A stretch of 48,221 bases of DNA from Ophiostoma sp. CBS 140.51 (lineage: Eukaryota; Ascomycota; Sordariomycetes; Ophiostomatales; Ophiostomataceae). Made by a program: the position numbers and the translations under genes. Position 1 is the stretch's first letter. Each line of letters opens with the position of its first letter. The notes below the pieces were generated by a model. The model had not been told where the DNA came from and searched no databases. It saw only the letters and a list, made by a program, of their open reading frames with translations. The DNA is taken from the NCBI GenBank assembly GCA_029298735.1, contig JANSLP010000257.1, positions 1 to 48,221 of the forward strand, read 5' to 3'. Below are positions 9,843-20,664 of the stretch, in pieces.

Positions 9843-11744
9843 GGCGGTGGTGGTGGGAACGTTTGTGTTGGGTTGACTTGATTGCGTTGAGATGCCAATT
9901 TATTCTCTAAGATGTGGACGGCGTCGTCTTGATAAGCTGTCGGCGATCGACGTCATACCTGCCATCCTGCGCGGGGCATCCCATTCGGGAAGGTAGTGAG
10001 CTACGCCCTTTGACTTGTCAGACGGCATCGCGTGTGAACCGTCTCATAGTCGTGACGCCAGAATGTTCACAGGGTGTGTTGTCGATGATAAGAAAGGTGA
10101 AAAATAAATTAGAAGAGTCGAAATACTCGTCAACATTTTGTCGTCCATAGGAGTGCCGTAATACGGCTTATTAATACACGCCCATCGACTCGATGGCACG
10201 GCCTCTGTCCTCCGACAGTGCATACAAAGAACACTCATTGCGTTGGCTGTTCGGAGTCGCTTTCCTGTCCGCGGTGCTAAACAATGACTCGCGGTAGGGA
10301 GAAGCTTCTCCTCTCTCTCTCTCAAAGCTCACAAACGCACAAAACGTGGGGTTTCCAACAGACTAGCGGCGCCTTGTTTCCCCAGACGATTCCAAACGAG
10401 CAGACAGAAAGCGTCAAATTCGAGTCACGTCACTGGCTTGACTGGCTACTGCTCGAGGCCTTGATGGTGTGTCGGTGTGTCGGGTCAAGTATTTCCAGAA
10501 GAAAGAATTGAGGAGAAGCTGGAGGAGGAGCTGCAAGATTGTTGGCAAGATAGAAAGGGAAAACAAGAAAAGAAGCTGTCGTGATGTCTTGGATTGTTTT
10601 TAGTTTATCCTAATTCTTGTCTACTTTTGTCTTTATCGTTCTTCCTTTTCTTTTTTTCTTCTTTACTCGGGATTATTTCTGTATTTTTATCGTCTTTCTG
10701 CATCTCTCTTTCTCCCTCCCGCCACACCTCCCCTTATAGCGTAAATACACTACCCGTCCGTTGGTGTGTGGAGTCGGCGATCTGCCCGTGCCCGTTGTCT
10801 TCTTTTGTGTTTTCTTCCTTCTCCTCTTCTCCTCACTTTGACGGCTGTCTCTCCCCGACACCGGTCCTAGGAGAGCCGGCCCCCTCTCTTAACCATGTCC
10901 ACGAGTTCAGTCAATTCGACTGCACACAACACAACACAGCACAGCACATTCCTGGAAATAAACGGCTTTGTCGTTCTCGACGGAACTCCTGCAAACATCC
11001 TTCGGTGGAGGCTCCGAACCGGCGGTAGTCGTGCACTTTAAAGTCGGGCAATCTGGGGAAGCCAAGACTTTGAGTACAGCAAAGTGCAGCGACTAATGGA
11101 TTAAAGGTGCACTTTAAGGTGACCTTGAAAGATAGCAATCGTAGATAGAGTCATGGACGGCACCGCGGCCGGAGCTTTGAAGATGGGCCACAGGGACAGA
11201 AAAAAGGCACAGGAACACCACGGGCAGACAGACTAACCACAAAGCATCGTAGTCAACAAAAAAATACTGCAAGAAACGAAGGACCGTAGGAACACTTATC
11301 CGCTCTTCTACGCTTTCTTGAGATAAGTGTGGAGAGGAGAAAAGAAGTTGTTTTCTGGTCGGTGTATGTACTCTCGGCGGTGTTCATTACTTTAGGCTAT
11401 CTTTATTTTCGACTTCTCTTTTTCTGTTCTTTTATTTACTTTTCCATTGACTCATTCTGCGATCGGCCAACTATTAACACGGCTCAATAAACAATACTTG
11501 ACGACGTATTCAAAAGGCGGTTACTCTTCGATAAATACCTTTCAACTGTCAACACTCGACTTACTTCGCTTCATGATTACAGCTTCCATACTTTAACACC
11601 CCCTTGACCTCGACTGACTCGACACTTGACTCGACTTTTGATACGGTCTTCCTCATGATCTGCCAAACTCTTGGCCGTCTATTTTAATACACCTCTCTTC
11701 TCTTTCTTCATCTCTTTTTTCCTTCCTCTTCTTTTCCCCTCCCA
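9843..11744. other. 1.9-kb intergenic region, no convincing gene
   Basis: This lies between GFA (-) and the MFS transporter (+). It has T/C-rich tracts at about 10600-10720 and 11680-11744, the latter directly before the transporter start. A 48-codon ORF at 10895-11041 (+) follows a pyrimidine tract but shows no recognisable domain; I would not annotate it. The sequence GTGCACTTTAA occurs twice, near 11031 and 11107. Confidence 0.45.
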
Positions 11745-13362
11745 ATGTCACAATCAGACTCGCCAATATGGCCAGACACACACGAGAAGACAGACACGGC
11801 CCTCCCCAACGTCAACGAAAAGCCGACAACAACAGCCACCGATACATCTCTGGGTAGTCGACAAACACACCAGAGTGATCTCGAGGGGCAGACAGAAGAT
11901 GGCCCATTAGAAAGGACAGCTTCGACAGCTCCCTCGCGCCATCCTTCCATCAGTAGTCGTGCCGCCCGCGGCCTCGTCCAAAAGATTCGCAACTTTATTG
12001 TTCCTCCACCACCACCCGACGCCGACCACGCCGGCCCACCTCCGGACGGCGGCTTCCCTGCCTGGCGGACTGTCGTCTGTACGCACTTTGTCTTTGCCAA
12101 CACCTGGGGGTTTGTCAACTCGTTTGGCATTTTCCAGACCTACTATGCCGACTTTTTGAGTCCGCTGCCGCCGTCGACCATCTCCTGGATTGGTAGTGTA
12201 CAAGTCTTTCTCGCCTTTTTTCTGAGTGCCCTCACTGGCCGCCTCGCCGACGCCGGCTACTTTCGCGGCTGCTTCTGGTTCGGCCTCGTGTGCCTCGTGG
12301 CGGGTGTGCTGGGGACGTCCTTTGCCACCAAATACTGGCAACTCATCCTGTCGCAAGGTGTGGCCGTCGGTCTGGGTGCCGGTTTCTTGTGTACACCAAC
12401 CATGTCGATTGTCACAACGTACTTTTCCTCGAAGCGGTCTTTGGCCCTCGGGGTCATCACCTGTGGCAACGTCAGCGGCGGACTCGTCTATCCGGCCATG
12501 GCGAGGCAGCTGTTGCCGGCCGTTGGGTTCGGGTGGACATTGAGAGCCATGGCGTTTTTGCAACTGGCACTGCTCGTGCCGGCGGGATTGATGATACGAC
12601 CGAGAGTTCGGCCCAAGGTGACTACCGAGAAACAGCCGCTGTTTGACTGGCCGGCGCTGCGGGAGCCGGAGTATGCCCTGTACGGGCTGGGGATGATTTT
12701 TGTACGTATGTGCAGCAGGCAGGCTGTCCCTTACCCTGCGTAGCTGGAAGCCCTCTTCCCACACATTATGTTTGCTAACCAGGGGCTTGCACACGTAGAA
12801 TATCGGCGGCACCTTTATCGTCTATTACTATGTCGCCGCGTTTGGCCGCAGCGACTCCATCCACCCGCATCCCTTGTCGTATCCCGAATCTTTGAATCTC
12901 CTCCTCATCTTCAACGGCATCGGCATCGTCGGCCGCATGTCGGCTGCGTATTTCGCCGACCACGTCGGGCCACTCAACATTGTCGCCCCCATGGCGTTTG
13001 TGAGTGCTTTGTGCTGCTATACATGGATCGCCGTGCACGACCGGGCCGGTGTCTATGGATGGATCTCGATTTACGGCATGGTAGCGGGTGCCCTGCAGGC
13101 GCTCTTCCCGGCCGGACTCACGTCGTTGACAACCGACATGTCCAAGATTGGCCAGCGCATCGGCATGGGATTCACGTTTATCGGTGTGTCGGTCGTGGCA
13201 GGTCCACCCGCCGCGGGGGCCATGGTCACCGCTTTGCATGGGAGATACATTGGTGCACAGACGTTTGCTGGGTCGCTGCTTGTCGTGGGTGGGTGTCTTG
13301 TGCTGGCGGCCAAGGTGGCACGTATGCGGCGGACCGGCGGTGGGTGGATGGGGAAGATATAA
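11745..13362 (+). CDS. MFS transporter, monocarboxylate/riboflavin transporter-like (MCT family)
   Basis: Plasma-membrane transporter of the fungal MCT-like major facilitator family; the substrate cannot be predicted. Model: join(11745..12701, 12799..13362), 506 residues. The 97-bp intron (GTACGT donor, TTGCTAAC branch, GTAG acceptor) is phase 0 and joins GLGMIF to NIGGTFIVYYYVAAFG. A hydrophilic N-terminus of about 95 residues precedes the family signature PPDGGFPAWRTVVCTHF and the first membrane helix with NSFGIFQTYY. Further spans include SWIGSVQVFLAFFLSALTGR, GLGAGFLCTPTMSIVTTYF and, in exon 2, LLLIFNGIGIVGRMSAAYFA. The expected 12 helices fit the length. A T/C-rich tract immediately upstream is consistent with the promoter. 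No neighbouring pathway gene hints at the cargo. Confidence 0.93.
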
Positions 13363-13668
13363 CCCATGCGTAGCAGGCCGGAAAACATACACAGCGTGTA
13401 ATAGAAGAAAAGATATCAACAACTGTGAGATGCCCAGCCTCTCATAATAAATGACTAACAATGTCATCGCCAAATGTACACAATTGGTCTCATTTCGTCT
13501 CAATTTTGCCACGTGTTGACCAAAAGTAACTAAACAATGTCTGGACTTTCATCTGAACTTCCTGCAAAATATTTCATGTAAACCTGCCCATTAGCCCACC
13601 AGCCCATCATCATAGCTGTTTCATCTTCAGTTTCCTTTCACCCATCCACCAGCCCGTCCATCATTATC
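13363..13668. other. Short intergenic spacer
   Basis: This lies between the transporter stop and the start codon at 13669. The last 60 bp are C/T-rich and suit a 5' UTR. Nothing else is seen. Confidence 0.5.
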
Positions 13669-14101
13669 ATGGCCGACAACAACAGCCACAACGACGACGA
13701 TGTCGTCAACGACATCAGCAGCCTCTTTACCGTGGACAATGCCAAATTCGTCGACGAGCTCTACGAATGCGACGGTGACACCTATGTTGCCAGACAAGTC
13801 ACCATTGCCACCCACAACAAACACGTCCATGCTCGACAACACGGCCAGGTTTGGCGAGCAGCGGTTTGTGGATTTTGCGGACGGGCAAGCGCTGGCCGTT
13901 CATACGTCGCTGCGGATGATGAAGACGTTCCCGCTGTTGACAAAAGACGGAGAGCCAAGAGAAAAGGGACAGCCGCCGGTGTGGACTTGTTGCGGAGCGG
14001 GGGGCAGGAACAGGAGGGCAGGAAGACAGAAAGAAAAGGAAAAAGGGACCCCGGCGGACTCGGACTTGCAGCCAGCACTGTCGTATACACCGCAGAACTA
14101 G
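13669..14101 (+). CDS. Small hypothetical gene with an apparent frameshift
   Basis: I do not recognise a family. From ATG 13669 the frame reads an acidic N-terminus (MADNNSHNDDDVVND, then DNAKFVDELYECDGDTYVAR) with GC-rich third positions until about 13825. There the coding signature moves to the +1 frame and continues as LDNTARFGEQRFVDFADGQ and HTSLRMMKTFPLLTKDGE to the stop at 14099-14101. The switch falls in or near an A-run (CACAACAAACACG, about 13812-13824). I found no GT-AG intron that would join the two frames. The first frame continues beyond this point only as low-quality sequence. Either this is a recent pseudogene, an assembly error, or real frameshifting. The total would be about 143 residues. 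Confidence 0.45.
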
Positions 14102-17100
14102 ACGCAGCACACACGCACAAAACACTATGGGAGGACAGCGCATCGAGTGCTTTTGCAATGGCTTTTCTCTTTTTTTTTTCGTTTTCGGCGCCTTTCTCTC
14201 TCTTGCTCTCTTATTTTTCGCTTCTTCGCTTCGTCACCTTCTTTCTTCTATTTTTTTCTCCTTTTTTATTTTTATTTTAAGGCTTGTTCAGCTTTTCTCT
14301 TTTCTCCTTTTCTTCAACGGCGGCGCGACGGTCATTTCATTTCTTTTGTTTCTTCAACTCTTCGTTTCTTCGCTGCGTTTTCTTCTATTCTTCTATTCGT
14401 CTCTTTCTCAGTTTTCACTTCTTCTCATTCCTCCTGTGTTCTTGATCATTCTTCTTCTCCTCTCGTTTACTTGCATGCCAGTCGTTGAGTTACAGAGTCT
14501 ATCAGAATAAGAATTTCATTTCCAATATAATTTCATAATAATTCATAATAAATCCCGTACGGGATTCGGAGTTGAGAGCACATCTTGTAACAGTAGCAAT
14601 GCATATCAGCATCACTTTTCAACGCCGAATGTGTTTGTGCAAGTAAATTTACATGGCTCGACCTTGTCTTTTTGTCCTTTACGTGAGCTGCTCATATGTG
14701 CCGAACTCCCGTTTTCATACGGCCATGTTCCGTAATATCATTATATTTTCGACATTGGCCATGTCCTCCAGGGGCAGAAGTATTCGAACAGCCTCCTTGT
14801 CTCCGCATCGACGAGTCATGCTATCATCGTCAACAACCCACGCCCTCTTACGTCTCTCTGTTTGGTCAGAGTACGGAGTATCAGACTATCAAGGCGAGGC
14901 CAACGATCGAAAAAGGAAGGTCTCGTCAAAATGAAGCATCAAGCTTTGACGCGAGCAGATCGAATAACGCGAACAGTTTTGAAGGTCGTGCTGAGTGAGG
15001 AGTGAGGAGTGAGGAGTAATTAAGTGAGGAGACGCTGGGAAGGAACATTGCAACAGTGCTTGTTTTCACTTCAGTCGACTTTATTCAGTGGGGTGTCTGT
15101 CGTTTGGCTCCAAGGCACCCTGTTGAATCGCTTGGCGCAGTTCAAAAGGACCCACTGAGCCCAGCGTCGCGTTTTTGGCGCCTGCCATGAGCGATCCCGC
15201 CCACGTGTTCGCGGCCGTTGAGAGTCCGCGTTCTTCTGTGAGGCTGTCATCAACGGCGCCCCTATTCCTCCGTCGTTGCAGTCAACATTGTCCACACAAT
15301 ATCATCGTTCCTCCCGTCAACTGTCGGCCTCCGGCATGCGTCCCCACCGCGGTTGTGTCGAATTGTCGCGCTCGGCGCCCGATCTGGCAGCGTCTATCTT
15401 TGCTCAAAGCTGTCAACGAAAGCCGCTTGTCATCGTCGAAACGTCTATTGGCACACTTTGCCCAAAGCGGAACTGCGCGTACCACTCAACATTTCGGGGA
15501 TTCATGCTATTAACAACTGTCTCCTTCAATACGGACGGCTTGTAACGGCCCGCGAGAGTGCGGAAGAGGGCCGACAGGAAAGACGGAAGCCAGGAACAAG
15601 GACAGGACATAGGAGGATAGGAACATCAAGACCGACGATGAAGAGATAAGAGATGATAAGATGACAAGATATAGACGACCAAGTGAAGCACCAACGGGTG
15701 AATGAGGCAGGCCGACGAGCCCGAAGAGTGGTTGAGTAACAGCGTACGACGGCATTAGAAGGCAGTGAGAGGGCAATCTCTTTGTGCTTCTTTTTGCCAT
15801 TTTGCTTTTTGGCCTATTGTTTTTTGTGTCCCCTTTTTGTGTCCTCTACCACTATCGCCTTCCGTATCTTTGTGGCGTTTATGCTCCATTAGCTTTCCAT
15901 TGTCCTCTGTCAAGCTTGCCCACTTGCTGAGTCGTTTCATTTTCTTCATTTTTTTCATTTTCTTTATTTTCCTCCTTCCCTTGTTGCCGTTCTGCCTTTC
16001 ATTCGGTTTCGTTCTTTTCCTCGAGCTATGTTTCCTTTTCTTCCTTCTTCCCTCTTTTTCTCACCATTCTCCATAATTATCTTCCTAGTCTGTCGTTTCA
16101 AACACAGTCAAGAGCTGCTCGCTTCCAGCTTTGCTAGCTTCTCAGCTAACCCAAGGACCCGGAGCTACACAGATTGCATCAGCTTCCTTCCTTTTTGTTC
16201 CTTTTCTTCCTGTTCTTCCTGTTCTGCTCCTGCCTTGTCTTGGCTCTTGCCTAGGCTCTGCCTTTTGGATTTTCCAAATGCTTTCTTTCCCGTTCTTTCT
16301 GGGATCTTGCGAAGAGAAATACACACTCGCACCTTCCTTTCCACGCACCTTTTTGACAATCAACGACGTACCTTCCCTGCGTTAAAGATCTCCCTTGGTT
16401 GATCAGTCTCCTTTAATCCTCTTCTTACCCTTTGACCTTTTCTCCTATTCCTTATCTCGCCTTGCCTCTTGTCTTACATTTTTGGTCTCACTGTTCTCAC
16501 TTCTCCAAACTACGAACACTCGTACCACTTTAACACCCTCGCTCTTCTTCGACCATCCACGGCGTCCCACGGGTCCAGAGACGCACAGCACCCCTGAGGT
16601 AACACACACACCACACAAACCACTCTGCACCACTTTCCTGAGGACAAGCAAATCCACAATCAATGCACCATCCAAGAATACACCAAGAACACCAAGAATA
16701 CCCCTGCATCTGTCTTGCACATCCTACCCACGCGTGCCGTCGTTAGCGAGAAGCACCACCAACAAGGGTCGAACAGGCGAACAGACGGCCAAGACAAGAC
16801 AAGAAAGAGGGGCCCCTGAGCTTGAACCCAAACCCAAACCCGATCCCGACCTGGGAACCATCCTCCCACCGGGAACACAGGCCATTCCTACCGAAAAGAA
16901 AAACTCGAAAACGGGATTCATAAAGGGTAGACACAGCAAACGAAACATTCAATACGAGGCTGTCCCCTTTCTTCCACATCCATTTAATATTCGGTCGCTC
17001 CCGCTCTTTCAATATTTGCACATTTTCACATTTGCAATTTGACTGCATACGCAATTCCCCAACGGCTTGACGACGACAGATTATTTTTTTCTCCTACTCC

Positions 17101-17530
17101 TCCTCTGACAGGGGATCGAACGCGCAACCGACACGACAAGACAGGGCTGCATTCTAGGCTGCGAATCCTTTTTGGGAGAATCTAGAACCACAGCCCCGGA
17201 AAGAGGAAAACAGGTCTCAGCCAGCCACAGCGGGCCTGGCTCCCACCAACACAGCAAAACAAGTCCGAAAAGAGAACCGGATGAGACGGACAATAGCACA
17301 ATACGAAGTATTGATCCACAGCTGAAAGTGAAAAGACCTTATCTGGATCTGAAAAGTGAAATCCGGAACACTCAAAACCTTTCCTATTCCTTCTTCGTTC
17401 ACTTTTTTTTCTTTCTTTCTTCGAGAAACAACAAATCGAAAACGACGACTGGGCACGACAACTGACCGACGACGACCAACGACTCCCACGTCACCAACCT
17501 CCTCTCGGCCTACGGCCTTCTCTTACCAAC
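14102..17530. other. 3.4-kb gene-poor region with long pyrimidine-rich tracts
   Basis: This separates the small gene from the SGNH esterase (+). Long plus-strand T/C-rich tracts occur at about 14155-14480, 15780-16100, 16180-16560 and 17380-17420. A three-fold AGTGAGG repeat lies at about 14993-15014. An A/C-rich stretch at about 16590-16900 encodes only low-complexity frames. All long ORFs here are T/C-driven, lack coding-like codon use or use non-ATG starts. The final kilobase may be a long leader of the esterase gene. Confidence 0.5.
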
Positions 17531-18637
17531 ATGTTGCTCAACGGCGGAGGCGGCCGCCTGCGCATCTTTGTCTTGACCGCCGTCATCCTCTTCGGCATCA
17601 TCTTTTTATGGACGACCAACGGCCGCCCGGACCCAGCAACAATAAAGAGCACCGTGGCATCGTGGCCCGCCGCCGTGACTTCACACTTTACGCCAGACGA
17701 GGCAGACGGCAGCGCAGACGGTAATGCAGACACTGCAGCCAACACACCAAGCAACGGCCCAAGTAATGGCCCGGCCGGCAACAAGGAAGAACAACCACCG
17801 CCGTCCTACGACATCACTCCATTGAGCGGCAACAAGGGCAGCAACGGCAAGGCTGTGACCGAGACGGACGCCCCCTACTTTATCCTCATTGGCGACTCCA
17901 CCACCCGCGGCCAGCTCCAAAACGGCGGCGGCTGGGGCGATGCCTTCTTGTGGCTGCTTGCCCGCGGCGCCGAGGGCACGAACCAGGGCGTCAATGGCGC
18001 ACTCTCAACAGGCTACTTCCACTCGCCCATGTGGAACGACGCCATGCAGGCAGTGCGCGCCTACTCGCCGGCCCGTAAAGTGTACGTCACCATTCAGTTT
18101 GGCCACAACGACCAGATGCCCAACAGCAATGTCACCCTCGAAAAGTACCAGGCCACGCTTGAGGGCATGGCGCGGGAAGTCTTGGAGGCCGGCGGTACCC
18201 CGATTCTCGTGACACCCCTCGCCAGACGCGACTTTGACGCCGACGGCACGACGGTCACCGACAATTTGAAAGACTACCGCGAGCGGACGCTGGCCGCTTT
18301 TGACACCCTGAAAAGTGAAGGACTGCCCGCCCGCGCCATCAACTTGAACGCCGCCAGCCTGGCCTACGTCGGCGCCATTGGCAAGACTGCTGCGTTCCGG
18401 TACAACAAGTGGCACCCCTTTGGCGCCGACACGACACATCTCAACGAGCTCGGCGCCATTGTGTTTGCGCGTATTGTGGCCGATTTGATCTTGGGCCACC
18501 CGGCCACACCACTGATTCCGTCGGGCCAACCCGATCCATGGTCACCCGGTGAGGGCAACGACGACGACGGCCTGTCCGGGTGGATCCCGCCGGATCCCTA
18601 CATTTCGGGTCTCGTGTGGCACGGTGATGCCATATAA
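17531..18637 (+). CDS. Membrane-anchored SGNH/GDSL hydrolase, rhamnogalacturonan acetylesterase-like (CE12 type)
   Basis: Predicted esterase that removes acetyl groups from carbohydrate. The fold matches rhamnogalacturonan acetylesterases. The protein has 368 residues and no intron. A single hydrophobic helix at about 11-27 with a short basic N-terminus suggests a type II membrane anchor rather than a cleaved signal. An Asn/Gly/Pro-rich linker follows (about 50-110). Catalytic blocks: GDST with nucleophile Ser123 (block I), Gly/Asn in NQGVNGALSTGY (block II), GHND at 191-194 (block III), and DTTHLNELGA with Asp300 and His303 (block V). Plant-cell-wall enzymes of this family are usually secreted; an anchored form could instead act on the fungus's own glycans in the secretory pathway (inference). 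Its upstream region is unusually long and pyrimidine-rich. Confidence 0.88.
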   Translation: MLLNGGGGRLRIFVLTAVILFGIIFLWTTNGRPDPATIKSTVASWPAAVTSHFTPDEADGSADGNADTAANTPSNGPSNGPAGNKEEQPPPSYDITPLSGNKGSNGKAVTETDAPYFILIGDSTTRGQLQNGGGWGDAFLWLLARGAEGTNQGVNGALSTGYFHSPMWNDAMQAVRAYSPARKVYVTIQFGHNDQMPNSNVTLEKYQATLEGMAREVLEAGGTPILVTPLARRDFDADGTTVTDNLKDYRERTLAAFDTLKSEGLPARAINLNAASLAYVGAIGKTAAFRYNKWHPFGADTTHLNELGAIVFARIVADLILGHPATPLIPSGQPDPWSPGEGNDDDGLSGWIPPDPYISGLVWHGDAI

Positions 18638-18990
18638 GTGGTCTTCATTTTTTCTCTTTTGTATACTTTGTAGCATTATTTTTTGGCGTTTTCTTGGATC
18701 AGAGTCGGAAAAAGACACGGCCTGGCCAGTGTTGGGTACATCGCATCATACTTCACCTGCATGCGCTTGCTTTTTCTTGGGTATCACGGCCTCTCTTGGA
18801 TATATCATGGTAGACTAGACATACAACTTGCCTTGCATAACAGCGGGCTTGCTTTACAACCATTTTAATACGATTTTTCATCATTAACGTTTTCATTTCA
18901 TCAGAGATTATCGTTGTGAACGTTTATTCATTGCTCGTTATATGTACACGCTATTCTTATTCTTATGTATACTGGGGTGAGTCCTCAAGG
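18638..18990. other. Convergent 3' spacer
   Basis: T-rich sequence between the convergent 3' ends of the SGNH hydrolase and SEN2 genes. It probably holds both 3' UTRs. No gene is seen. Confidence 0.5.
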
Positions 18991-20664
18991 CTAGTCCCGG
19001 TTCCGGTTGCTCGACCACCGCCGCACCATGACCTCGCGGATCCTGTATTGGGAGAGGAGGGAGGAGATGTCGTCAATCTCGCCTGTATGTGGTGGGACGT
19101 CGACGTAGACCAGCACCAAAGACTTGAAGACGGTCGACAACACGCGGTTCACACTGTGCAGCCAGTGCCAGGAAGGCATCGGTCCTGTCGACGGCACGAC
19201 CATGACACCAAACTCGGCATGATCGAGGGCAGGCCCCTTGCCGTACAGCATCCAGTCGACACCGAATTTGATGCCGTGGCGGGGGACCCAGCCCAAAGAG
19301 CGGAAGTGGTGGTAGACGGAGTAGTAGAGGAGGAAGTCGTCGGTCGCAGACGCAGTCGACGAGAACAGAGTTGACGACGACGACGACGTCGCGACACGCG
19401 ACTCCCGACACACCGCCAGCATTTGCTTTGTCGACAGTGTGCGACCCCCCTCATCCACGACACGCAACGCCCCCACACTGTACGCCAGGAAAAAAGCCTC
19501 CTCTGGCGCCAGTTGGAGGTGTTCCTTGTTGGGAATGTCTTCCACAACGTCGGTGGTGGCTGACACCGCGGCTCGTGATGCGCCATGGTTTGGGGACGGC
19601 GGGTCCGAGTGCAAGAATGTGGTGGACTCGACGGTGGGCGAGAAGCGGACAGACTTTTGCCGCTTGAGGGGTTCGATGGGGCGGACGGGAGGCGCAGAGT
19701 CTGTAGAGGCGGCGTCAGCCGGCTCTGGGGCAGCACTGTTTTCGCCCACCGCCTCTTTACTGATGGCAGTCCCGTTGGCACTGCCGTTTACATGTGGTTT
19801 AGGGTCGGCGGGCTGCGAAACAGAGCCGTTAAGATGGAGTGTAGGCTCGACAGCTGCCGCCGCAGCCTTGGGTGCACGCAGATCAGCCTCCGAGTTGGGC
19901 AGCGCCAGAAGCTCGAGAGGACCGACGGGGGCTTTAAAGGCGGTAGGAGATGGTGGTGGGGAGGGGAGTGAAGCTCGTCCGACGTGGCATTTGTCCTCCT
20001 CCTCTTTCACATCCTTCGCCTTGGCCTTCGCGGCTGCCGCCGCATCAGCCAATGCCGCCTCGGCTGCCTCCTCTTCTCTCCGTCTCTGCTCAATCGCCTC
20101 CAACTCTGTCCGACCACGCTCCCATTTGATATCCGCCCGCTCCTCACGACGCTTGTTTGTGCGCTGTTCGCTAGTCACAGCGACCCCTCCAGCTGCTGCT
20201 GCTGACGCAGCGTCGACTAGAGCCGCCGCCGCCCTCGCCTTCTCCCGGTTCAGCCAGTTGGGCTCACTTCGACTCAGCGACCCCTTGCCATAAAACCCTT
20301 GGGACCACAAGTCGTTTATAGACTTGGAGTCGGTGACATGGACAGAGCGTGTTGCAGCGGACCAGACGCCGGTGTGGACGACCGAAGGCTCGGACGCGGG
20401 CGGCAACAGAACCTGCCGAGCCCAAGCGAAAGCCAAGTGGACGAGCGAGACGGGGTTGCTTGGGTAGAACGTGGGCAGGGGGAATGTGCGCAGAGGCAGC
20501 GGCATACGGTATTTTTGGCGGGGGGCCCGTACTGCGTTTGTGGGAGTAGATGATGATGGTGGTTGTTTTACTAAATCTGTCGAGGCTTTGAGCGGAGGAG
20601 CAGCCCCATTACTGCTGCTGCTGCCCGCCGGCCCCGACAGTGGTGGCTCTTTTGTTTCAGCCAT
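18991..20664 (-). CDS. SEN2: tRNA-splicing endonuclease catalytic subunit SEN2
   Basis: Catalytic subunit that cuts the 5' splice site of pre-tRNA introns within the SEN2-SEN15-SEN34-SEN54 complex. The protein has 557 residues, intronless, with ATG at 20664. An N-terminal region homologous to other Sen2 proteins (PLPLRTFPLPTFYPSNPVS and SVHVTDSKSINDLWSQGFYG) is followed by a charged Ala/Glu/Lys-rich insert (about 140-330) and a KRQKSVRFSPTVEST segment. The C-terminal nuclease domain carries FLLYYSVYHHFRSLGWVPRH and GIKFGVDWMLYGKGP. The catalytic triad is visible as Tyr474, His482 (in HAEFG) and Lys514 (in VFKSLVLVYVDVPP), with spacing matching yeast Sen2. It is divergent from SGT1 across 1.1 kb. 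The purine-rich sequence just upstream on this strand's complement is a pyrimidine tract, as at other genes here. Confidence 0.95.
   Translation of the reverse strand: MAETKEPPLSGPAGSSSSNGAAPPLKASTDLVKQPPSSSTPTNAVRAPRQKYRMPLPLRTFPLPTFYPSNPVSLVHLAFAWARQVLLPPASEPSVVHTGVWSAATRSVHVTDSKSINDLWSQGFYGKGSLSRSEPNWLNREKARAAAALVDAASAAAAGGVAVTSEQRTNKRREERADIKWERGRTELEAIEQRRREEEAAEAALADAAAAAKAKAKDVKEEEDKCHVGRASLPSPPPSPTAFKAPVGPLELLALPNSEADLRAPKAAAAAVEPTLHLNGSVSQPADPKPHVNGSANGTAISKEAVGENSAAPEPADAASTDSAPPVRPIEPLKRQKSVRFSPTVESTTFLHSDPPSPNHGASRAAVSATTDVVEDIPNKEHLQLAPEEAFFLAYSVGALRVVDEGGRTLSTKQMLAVCRESRVATSSSSSTLFSSTASATDDFLLYYSVYHHFRSLGWVPRHGIKFGVDWMLYGKGPALDHAEFGVMVVPSTGPMPSWHWLHSVNRVLSTVFKSLVLVYVDVPPHTGEIDDISSLLSQYRIREVMVRRWSSNRNRD

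Noticed and set aside
11907..12812. 301-codon minus-strand ORF opposite the transporter
   Set aside because: Antisense shadow crossing the transporter intron, with no domain.
15175..15513. 112-codon plus-strand ORF in the 14-17.5 kb desert
   Set aside because: Composition is Ser/Arg/Pro without hydrophobic core and no splice partner or homology is visible.
16395..17042. 215-codon plus-strand ORF
   Set aside because: It starts at TTG, is made of T/C-rich then A/C-rich low-complexity sequence, and has no coding-like codon use or domain.
17081..17165. Possible minus-strand tRNA around GGGGATCGAACGCGC
   Set aside because: The sequence looks like the T-loop of a reversed tRNA, but no T-stem pairing, acceptor stem or anticodon arm can be drawn around it.
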